This document shows, in pieces, positions 41,001 through 51,640 of a DNA stretch of 64,000 bases. Both the position numbers and the translations under genes were made by a program. Source of the DNA: Massospora cicadina (Eukaryota; Entomophthoromycota; Entomophthoromycetes; Entomophthorales; Entomophthoraceae); assembly GCA_022478985.1 (NCBI GenBank), contig JAKSZP010018560.1, positions 1 to 64,000 of the forward strand, read 5' to 3'. The notes under the pieces were generated by a model, which was not told the DNA's origin, made no database searches, and saw only the letters and a program-made list of their open reading frames with translations. The stretch's first letter is position 1. The number at the start of each line of letters is the position of its first letter.

Positions 41001-41012
41001 AGTGAGCACTAA

Positions 41013-41340
41013 ATGTATAATTTTTATGTTTACTGCACAGGTCTGATGCGTTCATTAAATAAACTATTGATATAAAATATTTTTGATAATATATTTGGGT
41101 GTGTGATATAGCATCAGGAATATTATCCAGCTGAGTTTTCTAACAATCAAATATGTTAATTCTGCTCAGGTTTCTTCTTGTACAAGTACTGGTAACCTTC
41201 CTTCAAAACACATTAAGTTTCCTGAAAAAATATCCAGAGAATAAAGGAAATCTTATCCTTCAGATATTTCTCTAGAGTTGGCAACTTCTTGATACAATAG
41301 AAATTCTCTCTTTGCTCTTGACATAAGAGACCTTGAGAAT
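41013..41340 (-). repeat. Element H LTR, 3' part on the minus strand
   Basis: This A/T-rich sequence directly precedes the primer-binding site on the minus strand. The segment near 41230-41280 loosely resembles the element A LTR around 2870-2930 (TAAGATTTCC, ATATTTTTT and CAAGAAGAAA blocks). The right boundary is not resolved. Confidence 0.45.
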
Positions 41341-42552
41341 GCCTGTCATGTGTAGATGACATCATAGTGGGGACCAACCCCAAAGATAAGGCTGGGCGCC
41401 TGGAGGCCCAAAAGGTGAAGCTACAGGGCCTCCTAGACCTGAAGCACACCCTAGACCAGCGCTGGGTACAAGCATAATATGCCCAGGTTGTTCCTAGTGG
41501 GGTGCCAAGTGCCCGGCCCCTGACATTGGGCCAAGCGTTAAAATGAACTATCTGCCAAATAAAGGCGGAAGGTTCAATTCTGTTAGTCAAGGAACAGGGA
41601 TTTGAAACCCATTCCATCTATGAAATAACGCGCTCAGGTCAAGTCCAACTTCAATCTTTCACTCAAGTGAAGTTGGTTTTGGCCTATTCTACTAATTCAG
41701 ATGGCAGTATTGCCCTATTGGTGAGTCACTGCTTGGGCCCCTTTGTGGCATAACCTCAATTCCCCCATCTGAGCTTAAATACATTTTCCTCAACCACATT
41801 CCTTTTTGGTTAACTTCACAACTAATTTTTCCCATTTTTCCCATTTTTTAAAATGTTCTTACCAAAAGGTTATGTGCACGGACCCCTTCAAGGAGGTCTC
41901 TCACTTTATTCAACTTGCCATTTTGAACACAATCTGATTTTTCCCAAATGCACCATTGGTTCGCCCAGGTCCCCTCCAACCTGGTCCGTTTACATCTCCT
42001 CTTCTTGTGCACTGCATCAAGTTTTGGTTGTTTCCTGATCGCGCTTTTTGGTTTTAGTTATTATTGCTCCAGCACCCTCTTCTGGGCGCTAGTAGCTTTA
42101 GTACTAATGGCTAGTTTCCTTCTGTTGGCTCTGTGATTGAGCACCTCCATGCTGGAAACAGGAGAGTTATAGACACTCTCCTTACAATGCCAGACATTAA
42201 GACAAGAGAAACTATCCTTCAACTTTCTTCTTAGGTGAACAATTAAACAATTGTATCACTATCTAGGATAAAACCTTTATGAAAAATCTGCTTTTTTTAA
42301 TAGAATCAAAGTATATAGTGGAATAAAGCACCTAACTTTTATTTGTGCCCTAATGGGAATGACATTAATTGCCAAAGAATTTAACCCTCCACAAAGTTAA
42401 CCAATAATGAATTAATGCATCTGCTCATCCATCTACCTAATCAGTATCCATTGCTGACTAAATTATGATCTGTCATGGGTTAAATATAGAGATAGCATAT
42501 GACAACATCATCATATAATTCCAGCAAATTATCCTTACTAAGCTAGCAAACT
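41341..42552. other. Unassigned, G/C-richer block and A/T-rich flank
   Basis: 41341-41560 is G/C-richer, with GGGCGCCTGGAGGCCC. Around 41777-41800 TTAAATACATTTTCC could be a TATA-like site. Downstream, 41853-42136 holds short hydrophobic frames (one of 62 residues, 41948-42136, with two possible membrane segments); I do not regard them as a supported gene. The block may be LTR sequence. From 42140 to 42552 I see nothing. Confidence 0.35.
42548..42552. repeat. Target-site duplication of element E, left
   Basis: AAACT, compared with AACCT at 55381-55385, one mismatch. Confidence 0.55.
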
Positions 42553-43305
42553 TGTCAGACATTTGCCCTCACAGCCAAAAAATTTGAATTTTTAAGGTCG
42601 AATTTAGCCAAAAAGGGGAAATGTAAGCCATTTGCAATTTTTTGATGTTACCAAGAGCGATTCTAATAATAATGGAAATGATGCTATTGAGATATCGACC
42701 AAAAGACCCTGGACAATTCTTGGTGTAACCCCATTAATTGGGGTAACACCAATACAAAGCCTGCTTAGGCGACCAATATAAAATCAAATGGTTGGACTTC
42801 CCTGACCTCATGATGGAGCTTGGGCAACCATTGGAAGGTACTTCAACCACAACCAGGTCCTTTAAACCACCTATTCAGGGGCCACTCCCTTTTATAGGAA
42901 TGGCAGAGGTCCCCCAAGGTGAAAGTAATTTATCTAGTGGTGATTGGTTGAAGGACATCAAAACCTTACCGCATGGGTACATTCTGCCCCAAAACCCCAA
43001 CTTTCGTTTTCCCAAAAAATAACTCACTTTTTTCCAAGATCTGATAGGAGCAGAACCCATATTGCCTAATTTGGAAGCATCAAAGCTATTCCAAACCTAT
43101 CCCCAACTTCCCCTGACCCTCAAAACAGTTTAAATACTGAATGGTCAAATATCAAAAGGGATTATTTTCCGTTTCTACCCTGCGCTCCTAATAAAAACCT
43201 TAAAAAACAAGTTTTTATTGGCGTTTAATTTATAATTATATTAAAGCTTTTGTGGGATCCAGAGGAGTAAGCACCAAGAGAGCACAAGAAAGCTGAATTC
43301 CTACA
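42553..43305 (+). repeat. Element E left LTR, 753 bp
   Basis: It starts TGTCAGACATTTGCCC and ends GAATTCCTACA. It contains a hairpin at 42720-42752. Open frames within (42792-43022 and the minus-strand 42875-43060) are LTR artefacts. Confidence 0.88.
42720..42752. other. Hairpin in the element E LTR
   Basis: TTGGTGTAACCCCA, a 5-base loop, then TGGGGTAACACCAA: a 14-bp stem with one mismatch. The same sequence is at 48267-48299 in the right LTR. Confidence 0.7.
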
Positions 43306-43325
43306 TTTTGGTGCTCACTACAAAG
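43306..43325 (+). other. Primer-binding site of element E
   Basis: TTTTGGTGCTCACTACAAAG directly follows the LTR; it differs from the B version by CAGGGG to CAAAGGG. Confidence 0.65.
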
Positions 43326-43355
43326 GGATCCCTGTATACTAAAAAACTTAAAAAA

Positions 43356-44330
43356 TGGATGCTACAAAATGGGAAACCCTCCCACTTTTTTCTCTTCTCA
43401 TGAATCATGTTTAGTTGACCTGGAAAAGCAACCAACAAGCGCTCTATCCCGACTCAATGAACTTGACAGCGCCCTTTAAACCCATATTTTAATGACAATA
43501 GTATCCCTGGTGAATGGAGTATTGCTACCTTTTTGTATGTTTACAAAGCTGCTATGGATGGTGCAATGGACAAGCAAAAAGTGCAACACATCCTTCCTTG
43601 TTTAAGCCGCCTAGAGCAAGAGATGATAGTTCTTTACCTGGACCCTCTAAACACCTGGGTAGAGGTTAAGGAGGTTCTTTTAGCTGAATTCTGATCAAAG
43701 CAAAGTCTACATAGGTAAAAACAGGTCTTTATGCGCCTTAGTATGTATGAAGGTGAATCAACCATTGCCTTTGCTGAATGCTTTTACCTCACTGCGCAAA
43801 TATTGTCAACCTCAAACATGCTTACTCTTGATGATTATAACGCCGCCCTGTTAACTGGGTTAGTGTCTCAGCCTTCTCTAGCCGGACATATCATCTCAGT
43901 GAAACGCTACTTCATAAACATCCACAACAAAAAAGAGGCTTTAATAGAAGTTTCCAAATTCCAATTATGTGCCAAAAAAAATGTTGCTGAGGTGAAACCT
44001 TCAGCTCTAACCAGTAAGGAGTTACCACCAGTTGACCAGTTGTGAGTGAGCTCGCCTGTGCCTATCCTCCCTGCTAAACCTGCTCCCTCAGTGCGACTCA
44101 AAAAGATTATCACTCCTTCTTATGAATCAAAGTCCTGTAAGGTAGTAACAACCATACGCCAGCACAAGCTCACTAAAGCTGCTGTACCTACCCATCAACT
44201 AAGCTGGTAAATGTGCGTCCTAAGGCTATTCAATCTCCTGTGGCCATCTCTCCTACCTCCACTGCAGCCTTACCAGTTGTTGAGAATACACATGAGTTTA
44301 ATCTGAGGGGGTTACGATGATGTTAGTTAC
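43356..44330 (+). pseudogene. Element E gag, degenerate
   Basis: The frame 43731-44045 starts MRLSMYEGESTIAFAECF and has a DDYNAALLTGLVSQPSLAGHI segment, corresponding to MGIRLNKGENPMEFANWF and DDAITAVISALGSYPEVQMQM in element D. The upstream part (43500-43730) has a WVEVKEVLLAEF block, then a TGA where D has FGS. No zinc knuckle is readable downstream. E Gag differs from D in lacking an obvious collagen-like N-terminus. Confidence 0.7.
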
Positions 44331-44590
44331 TATATATTGGGAGCCCCACAGAGGTAGAGGTTCCTAATCATTTGAACGCTGGAGAAGTAGATGAGACTAC
44401 CATACCTGAGGAAATGTACCTCAGCCAAATTCTAGGGTTTTCCACAGTTATTGACACTGCCATCAATGGCGATCACTTCATATCTAGCTTAATTCGACCT
44501 ATTCAGCGGGTCCATACCATAAAATCCATCATGGATTAATACCTTGAGACCGCTAAAAAGCTAACCTCTACCTTCCGGCTCAAGGAGGGC
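44331..44590 (+). other. Gag to protease spacer of element E
   Basis: Fragments such as PEEMYLSQILGFSTVIDTAINGDHFISSLIRPI suggest it was coding, in the polyprotein linker before protease; no domain is recognised. Confidence 0.4.
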
Positions 44591-44944
44591 TTAGCTTTGT
44601 CACCTAAATTTGGAGGAACGCTCACTAAGGTTGAAGTGGTCATTCAAAAGGTCCAAATACTGGTTATCCTGTACACTGGCTCCCCAGTCAACGTGAACTC
44701 CACTAAGCATATTAAGAAGATAAAGCTAGCGCCTGACTTGGAGTACACGCAAGAATTTGGAACCACTGGCCTCACCAATACCCGTGCTATTGGGGCATAC
44801 TCTTCCCTTCCTATTGAAATTTGGAAGCTTATCCTATCAGCCCCTGCTGTGGCTTTGGATAACAAAGCATATGATATGCTCATTGGGACTCAATTTATGA
44901 TTGAGTATGAAGGAATAATTAACCTGAAGCAAGGTGTCCTCTAA
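44591..44944 (+). pseudogene. Element E protease
   Basis: The 115-residue frame has LVILYTGSPVNVNSTKH where D has VDSGSPVNVISSK, so the active-site Asp-Ser-Gly is Tyr-Thr-Gly. It continues with FGTTGLTNTRAIGAYSSLPIEIWK, ALDNKAYDMLIGTQFMIEYEG and a stop at 44942. The fold positions match D residue by residue. With the Asp lost it should be inactive. Confidence 0.8.
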
Positions 44945-45156
44945 TTACTAAGCTATGAAGTCCCTTTAGTCTTATCCAATAAAGAGTCCAGCTAGCACAA
45001 ATACTCTTACCTGATAGAATACCCCTTTTCAGCTATAAACTTACCTTATTCCACTTCTGGGAGCAATACAAAGAAATTACCTGATTCAGTGGATGCTGGG
45101 ATGGTATCCCTAACTACGCTGCAGATGAGATCTTAATTAAGCATGGTGAACAAAGA
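44945..45156 (+). pseudogene. Element E protease to dUTPase-like linker
   Basis: Broken frames; no domain recognised. Confidence 0.4.
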
Positions 45157-45480
45157 GTGGTTGACACAAAGTTTACGCTTCAAATCCCACGCCATTGTTT
45201 GTTGCACCTCATAAGTATTAAATGTGTTAGTCCCTTGGAGCCTCATGTCTTGCCTGGGATACTAGACCCAGCCTACCAGAGGACTATTACCATTCTACTG
45301 GTAAACCTCAATGGCAAAAACATGATCATACGGAAATACCAGGAGATTGGAAAAGGCTTCCTACTCCCAGTAGAGGACATAGAACATATCCACTCCATTG
45401 GCTTTATGGCAGACTTGGGCTTACCCATGGACAACATGGTGTGTACCTTGCCCAAAGTTCATATTTCGGATAAGCAGACC
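45157..45480 (+). pseudogene. Element E dUTPase-like domain
   Basis: The first ~100 residues of the 233-residue frame read KFTLQIPRHCLLHLISIKC, then PGILDPAYQRTITILLVNLNG and KYQEIGKGFLLPVE. Compare trimeric dUTPase: a strand ending in PxG, then GIIDxDYRGxIxVxLxN, then a GDxIAQ turn. The GILDPAYQR motif keeps Asp and Tyr, and Arg replaces the Gly. The same frame then runs directly into reverse transcriptase, so it is part of Pol. Whether it hydrolysed dUTP or only keeps the fold cannot be told. Confidence 0.6.
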
Positions 45481-46432
45481 CCAGAGGAGTTGGAAAAAGT
45501 TCATAACTTGTTAGACGACTATAGTGACTTATTCTCCAAATTGGATACTGACTATGGCCACATGAAGGGCTGCTGCCACTCCATTGATGTGGGTGATGCT
45601 CAGCCTATTAGATCCAAACCTTATCGCAAGTCAATAGTGGAGGAACAACAGATGAGGACGGAGCTCCAGCAGTTATTAGACGCGGGGTTACTCATTCCTT
45701 CACAAAGCCCTTGGTCTTCACTCCTATTACTATTTAAAAAGAAAAATGGAGGTCATTGGATAGTCATGGATTACCATAGGTTGAATAGCCTCACTAAGAA
45801 GGATAGCTATCCTATCCCTCGCATTGATGATGCCCTGGCCCAAATTTCTGGCTCTTAACTTCTTCTACGCCATGGACTTGGTCATTGGCTACTGGCAAAT
45901 GGACCTTTCTCCTCAAGATCAGGAGAAATGCGCTCTAATATGTAGTGAAGTTCTCTTCCAACCCACATGATTACCTCAAGGGTTGTGCAATGCACCTGCC
46001 TCTTTCCAGAATTCAATGGATCACATCTTTCAGGACCTCAAGTTAACTTTTGTAATCATCTATCTTGATGACATCATGGTGCTTTCCAAAACCTTTGGTG
46101 AACATCTTGATCACTTGAAGGAGGTGTTTTAACGGTTACATAAGTTTTTTAATTAAGTTGTAGCACTCAAAGTGTACCTTCTTCCAAAGGAAATTGGATT
46201 TCCTTGGCCACTCCATTTCCCAAGAAGTTCAACCCATGCAGGACAAGGTCGAAGCCACCTCAAAAATGCGACCCCTAAAAATTTACAGGATATTTAGGTA
46301 TTTCTAGGGATGATGTGGTATTACCATCAGTTCATCCCTAAGTTCGCCAAGCTCAATGAGCCCCTTGTCCAGCTATTAATCAAAAATACCCCTTTCTATT
46401 GGCTTGTTGAACAAAAAGCCGCTTTTTAGACA
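45481..46432 (+). pseudogene. Element E reverse transcriptase
   Basis: In order: LLDDYSDLFSKLDTDYGH; SIDVGDAQPIRSKPYRKS; ELQQLLDAGLLIPSQSPWSS; KKKNGGHWIVMDYHRLN; TKKDSYPIPRIDDAL. The long frame stops at 45856. FYAMDLVIGYWQ and LPQGLCNAPASFQN follow in shifted frames, then IIYLDDIMVLSK with an intact YLDD near 46056-46067, and FLGMMWYYHQFIPKF-like thumb residues near 46300. It is only a few changes from an intact frame. Confidence 0.85.
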
Positions 46433-46850
46433 ATGAAACAACTACTACAACAACGTCCTATCCTACGGCACCCAGATTATAATAAACCATTTATCTTGTT
46501 TACTAACGCCTCAGACTGTGCCGTTGGAGCCATATTATCCCAATTATATAAACATGGTGTAGATCATCCTGTATCCTATTTTAGTAACATGCTGTCAAAG
46601 GCGGAACGCAACTACAGTGTAACAGAGAAGGAGCGGCTTGCTGTTCTGTTAGCTGTAAAGCACAACCGCCCTTTTCTATATGGAACCACCTTCACTGTAG
46701 TTTCAGACCACGCATCCCTAAAGTGTTACAGAGCATGAAGGATCCTACTGGTTGTCTAGCACGCTGATCTCTAAATCTCCAGCCTTACAACATGAAAATT
46801 GAACACCGTGCTGGAACCCTTCAATTGATGGTTGATGGGTTGACTTGACT
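46433..46850 (+). pseudogene. Element E RNase H
   Basis: The frame 46433-46738 has RHPDYNKPFILFTNASDCAVGAIL (TDAS with Asp changed to Asn), YSVTEKERLAVLLAVKH (catalytic Glu kept) and VVSDHASLK (Asp kept). A frameshift follows. Confidence 0.8.
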
Positions 46851-48099
46851 ACCATTCCTTTACTTAAATAATAATGAGGAGGAGAGGTTACATAACCTCT
46901 TAATGACTCCTGATGACTGGAGGATGAGGATGAGCCTGTACAGAAAATGTTAGCCCAACACTCCCATAATACCAAAGTGGAAAACGGGAAGTTGTATAAA
47001 CAGGTGGAGGCAAAATGGCTGCCTTGCCTTTGGCCCTCGGAACAAGTACCTGCAATCCTAGAAGTTCACTCTACCCTAATTCATGGAGGGGCAAAAAAAA
47101 CTTATGAGTGGATCAAGGATCGATACTATTGGGATGAAATGATGGAAGCCATTGTTGACGTCTTGGAAGCTTGCCTTACATGTAATAAGCAATCCAGTTT
47201 CAAGACTAGATACTAATTCAATCCACTACCCCTCAACAACCATTCCATACCATCAGTTTGGACGTAGTAGGTCCCCTTCCTCAGTCTACTAGTGGAAAAA
47301 AATTTTATCCTAGTATCTATTGATTACTTTACTAAGTGGTTGTAGGCCGTAGCTCACCCTGCTCAAATGGCCAAGGCCGCAGCAACATTTTTACATAAAA
47401 ACATTTTCACTTGACATGGTGTCCCCAATTATTACTCTGCGATAATGTAAAAGTTTCACCTCCAGAGTAGTTAAAATCCTGGCCACATTCATAGGAACCC
47501 AACAACTTTTCTCAGCTTCATATAATCCCTCTACTAATGGGCCCCTGAGAAAAGAAAATGGTACCTTGGTATCCATTCTACAAAAAATGGCCTCGTCTGA
47601 TCCACTTCACTGGGATCAATTCCTACTCAGCGCTCTTATGGCCTACCAAATTAGTTATCACCAGGTTTTGAAAATGTCCCCTTTCCATGTCTTGTATAGG
47701 TGAAAACCAGGTATACCTGCCCTCTTAGTCAAAGATGTGTTTTCCTTTAGAGTTGAGGAACCTGAGAAGGTCATGAGAAGATTGGATCAGCGCACCATTC
47801 AACTTCAATCTGAGGCGATGACCAATTTAACAAAAACCGTGACTAAAGTAATGCAGGCAGCTAATGAGCTCAGAACCCCCTACCTACATTCTAAGTGTCC
47901 GACATGGTATCATATTACCATAACTGCATCACTCCTAGAAGCAGTAAGCTTGGAACAGCTTGGGAGGGTTCCTTCACCATCATGTACAAGAGAGGAAATG
48001 AGTATTCCATTAAGTCTTTAGCTACCAGTATTACCATCAATCGCATATATGGCCGCTTCCTACAGCCCTAATCGCCCCCCAACATTCTTGAGGGGGTGA
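46851..48099 (+). pseudogene. Element E integrase, degenerate
   Basis: The frame 46947-47216 contains the HHCC zinc-binding domain: EVHSTLIHGGAKKTYEW, then CLTCNKQ; all four ligands are present. After a stop the core begins SLDVVGPLPQST near 47259, with the first Asp. The second Asp (LLCDNV near 47441) is present; the Glu region (GPLRKENGTL) does not keep the VER motif. The C-terminal frame 47737-48021 has RRLDQRTIQLQSEAM, a linker also seen in D. The polypurine tract GAGGGGGTGA precedes the LTR. Confidence 0.75.
48089..48099 (+). other. Polypurine tract of element E
   Basis: TGAGGGGGTGA directly precedes the right LTR. Confidence 0.55.
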
Positions 48100-48712
48100 T
48101 GTCAGACATTTGCCTCACAGCTGAAAAATAAGAGTGTTTTAGGTCAAATTCAGCCGAAAAGGGGAAATGCTGGCCATTTGCATTTTTCTGATGTTATCAA
48201 GATCAATTCTAATAATATTGGAAATGATGCTTTTGAAGATATCGGCAAAAAGACCCTGGACAATTCTTGGTGTAACCCCATTAATTGGGGTAACACCAAT
48301 ACAAAGCCTGCTTGGGCGATTAATATAAAATCAAATGGTTGGATTTCCCTGACCTCTTGATGGACCTTGGAGCAACCAATGGAAGGTACTTCACCAACCA
48401 CAACCAGGTCCTTTAAACCACCTATTCAGGGGCCACTCCCTTTTATAGGCATGGCGTAGGTCCCCCAAGGTGAAAGTAATAATCTAGCAATGATTGGTTG
48501 AAGTACATCAAAACCTTACCACACGGGTACATTATGCCCCAAAAACCCAACTTTTGTTTTCTAAAAAAATTCACTTTTCCTAAGATCTGATAGGAGCAGA
48601 ACCCATATTACCTAGTTTGGAAGCATTGAAGCTATTACAAACCTATCCCCAAATTCCTTCTGACCCTCAAAACAGTTTAAATACTGAATGGTCAAATATC
48701 AAGAGGGATCAT
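48100..48712 (+). repeat. Element E right LTR, first part
   Basis: It begins TGTCAGACATTTGCC and matches 42553 onward. At 48708-48712 (ATCAT) element D is inserted; the LTR resumes at 55239. Confidence 0.88.
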
Positions 48713-49123
48713 TACTAGCGCTACAGTTCTTCAGACTGGCGCGGGGTTTGTGGTGGCTTGAAGCTGGAAAATTTGGAAAGAGCGCCGAGGAGGAAACAGG
48801 AAAATGGGATTAGAATACCAAATAATGTATTAAACTAAAAGGCCTCGATATATATAGGGTGCAATAGGACTCAGTGCCTTCAGGATCGTTAGGCCTCATC
48901 CATTCAGGATCTTTACTGATCTTCTGGAATGTCCTCCTCATGGGTGTCCTTAATGGATAGCATCACTCACCTGACTGAATGGGTGGAAATGCCATTCCAC
49001 GTGACCCAGGAATAGGGGGGAGGATCCTGAAATAGATTTAGCTCAGGTAGGTTTGACAACTGATTTAGCATGGCCTGAATCAAAAAAGGGAATTCAGTTT
49101 GATTCCTATACTGAATCCCAACA
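48713..49123 (-). repeat. Element D 3' LTR, 411 bp
   Basis: On the minus strand it starts TGTTGGGATTCAG and ends CTGTAGCGCTAGTA. It matches 54820-55233 over its length, with scattered differences. Confidence 0.9.
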
Positions 49124-49145
49124 AGGCCCCCTCAAGATTCTGTCG
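49124..49145 (-). other. Polypurine tract of element D
   Basis: On the minus strand CTTGAGGGGGCCTTG precedes the 3' LTR. Confidence 0.55.
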
Positions 49146-50390
49146 GAGGGGGGTATATGGCAAGAGGAACTGACCATGCACCCAATTTACAACAGTCTCT
49201 TGATTGATGTCAGCAATGGAGTACTTGGACTTCACCTTATGTATGACTTTGTAGGGTCCAGATCAAAGTATGTTGAGCATATTCTGTCAGCCTCCAGGTC
49301 AATGATGATAAAAGTGAATGAGGTCACCTAATTGAAAATCTGGTAAGGAGGGTCATCCGAGATTTGATTGGGATGTCTCTCTTCCAGTGGTGGTGATAAT
49401 GCCTTGAGTGGCTTGGGCTTGGAGCTGGACAATTTCATTGTCTAGAGCCCTCATAGTTAAATCGGAGTTCTTGGGGGTGGAGGCTTCAAGCAGGGGCTGG
49501 ACGCTACTGGATAGCCAAGGTGCCCGCCCATATAGGGCTTCAAATGAGGACATCTTGATGACATGGTGATAGCTTACCCGGTAGGCAAGCAAGGCGCTGG
49601 GCATATAATGATTCCAACGGGCAGGATCTGAGGTGGCCAACTTCTGTAGGATGAAAGCAAAAGTTCCGTTAGCGCGTTCTACCACCCCATTAGTAGAAGG
49701 GTGGTAGGGGGCAGTGAAACTCTGGGTGGTGCCAAATAGCGAAGTTAGTTCTTGTACTACCTGGGAGGTGAAGTTCAACCCATTGTCCAAAAGTAAGGTC
49801 TGGGGGCACCCATGCTGAGTGAAAATGGAGCGAACAAGAAAAAGAGCAGTAGCCTTAACGGTGGCTGCAGGGGCTGAAATCGCCTTGACCCACTTAGTTA
49901 AGTGATCTATAGCTAGGATAATATACTTATGACCATGCAGCCCAGTGGGAAGGGGACCCACCACGTTGATACTAACAACATTGAAAGGTTTGGTTGGGGC
50001 AACAACTGAGTGCTGATATTGAGGGTTGGCCCAGTCTTGGGATCAGCAGGTCATACAAGCTTCCAGAACCTCTTGGATGGTTTCTACCATTCTGTCCCAG
50101 TAGCAGCGTGACTTCAGCCACTCATGGGTCTTCTTAACCACACCGTGTCCCACAGTAGAATGGCCTTCCAGGATGATGTCAGTTCGAGAGGAAGGTCAGA
50201 TATAGGGAAGCCACTTCTTGTTGACTTTCTTGTAGAGTAGCCCATCCTTGATTTGAGTGTCTTGAGTCATTTGGCGGAGTTTGGCCTGAACCTTGGGAGT
50301 TTCCAGTTCCCATCATTTGGGCTGTCCTATCAGGTCATAGAGCCGATCTTCCTCTGGGGTCAGAACTGCTAATACTGGCATCCTGGAGAG
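49146..50390 (-). pseudogene. Element D integrase
   Basis: The N-terminal HHCC domain reads GHSTVGHGVVKKTHEWLKS and EACMTC (about 50065-50175), all ligands present. The 203-residue frame 49353-49964 has MVGPLPTGLHG, AIDHLTKWVKAI, LLDNGLNFTSQ and NGVVERANGTF, so Asp, Asp and Glu are intact. After a stop, WSGPYKVIHKVKSKYSI (about 49240-49280) is the GPY module. The C-terminus lacks a chromodomain. It would insert the cDNA with a 5-bp stagger, as the ATCAT duplication shows. Confidence 0.85.
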
Positions 50391-50824
50391 GCCGTCAGCA
50401 TTCTGGTGTATAGCGCCAGCGCGGTGGATGATGGTGAAATTGTAGCTTTGCAGTCGTAGGGCCCACCTGGCTAACTGAACCATTGGGGTCTTTCATTTGT
50501 TGAAGCCACTGGAGTGAAGAGTGGTCTGTAATAATAGTAAAATGAGTACTGTAGAGGTAGGGCCAGAAATATTTGATGCTAAGAGGACAGCTAGACATTC
50601 CCTCTTGGTGACGCTGTAGTTCCACTCAGCCTTACTTAGCGTCTTACTAAAATAAGCCATGGGATTATTGACCTAGTCTCATTGTGCTGAGACAGGATAG
50701 CTCCGAGGGCGACGTTGCTCGCATCTGTGAACAACAAGAAAGGTTGGTCAAAGCGAGGATGAACTAGAACAGGTTTAGTACATAAGACCATACGTAAAGC
50801 GTTGAAAGCCTGTTCCTGCTCAGG
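50391..50824 (-). pseudogene. Element D RNase H
   Basis: Minus-strand blocks: HPRFDQPFLLFTDASNVALGAIL (intact TDAS, about 50710-50780); KRECLAVLLASN-like residues near 50590; and TIITDHSSLQWLQQMKDPNG in the frame 50395-50625. Frameshifts separate them, including one that disrupts the strand after TDAS. Catalytic Asp residues are present. Confidence 0.75.
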
Positions 50825-51640
50825 TCACCACTTGAACGGTATGTTCTTTTGTAGGAGGTAGAACAGTGGCTCAGCTAGGTCAGCAAACCATGGGATGAAC
50901 TGACGGTAATAGCCCACCATGCCTAGAAAGACTTGAATATCTCTTAGGTTTTGGGGGTGCGACATCTTTTCTATGGCATCAACTTTGTTGGGTATAGGTT
51001 GGATGCCACGTTTGGAGACCTTGTGTCCTATAAACTCTAGCTCAGGATGGAAAAAGGAGCACTTAGAGAGCTTGAGCTTGATGGAGGCCTTCCTGAGATG
51101 CTCAAAGACTTCCTTGAGATGCTCTACATGTCTGTTAAAGGTTTGCAAAAAAACGGTAATGTCATCCAGGTAGACAAGGACACATGAGAGCTTCAAGTCC
51201 CCAAGGATCCCATCCATGGCATTTTGGAACATGGCCGGGGCATTACATAGGCCTTGGGGCATCTGGGTGGGATCAAACAGCCCCTCATGGGCGATTAGAG
51301 TGCACTTGGCTCAGTCTTTGGGGGCGAGCTCGACCTGACAATACCCGCTGGCAAGGTCCATGGCCAAGAAGTACTGGGAACTGGCAAGCAGATGGAGAGA
51401 ATTTGTCAATCTGGGGCAGAGGATAATTGTCCTTCTTGGTAATGAAGTTGAGTCATCAATAATCCATCACTACCTGGTGCTTGCCATCCTTCTTTTGGAC
51501 CAGCAGAGGAGGGGAGGCTCAAGGACTATGTGAAGAGACCAAGAGCCCAGTGTTGAGCAGCTGTTTGAGTTCCACCGTAACCTGGGCCTCTTCAACCTTG
51601 CTCTTTTGGTAAGGCTGGGACTGAAAAGGGGGGCGTCCCC
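50825..51640 (-). pseudogene. Element D reverse transcriptase
   Basis: The frame 50825-51262 starts MPQGLCNAPAMFQNAMDG and has VLVYLDDITVFLQTF with an intact YLDD, then FIGHKVSKRGIQPIPNKVDAI and FLGMVGYYRQFI. Upstream the fingers are in another frame and partly broken: a VxxLLxxGLLV-like segment near 51540, a KKDGKHQVVMDY-like stretch near 51470-51490, and YFLAMDLASGYCQ near 51330-51370. One or two frameshifts separate the parts. This is close to a working enzyme but not intact. Confidence 0.85.

Larger units (their letters stand above)
38479..41012 (-). mobile_element. Ty3 element H, Gag end, minus strand
   Basis: Gag-like sequence lies at 40783-41000 and 38480-38899 on the minus strand, split by an ORF1-only LINE. 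A primer-binding site is at about 40995-41013 (minus TTAGTGCTCACTATAGGGG). The rest of the element to the left is missing; it seems to be truncated at the fold-back element. Confidence 0.55.

Noticed and set aside
42792..43060. Open frames on both strands
   Set aside because: They fall inside the left LTR of element E.
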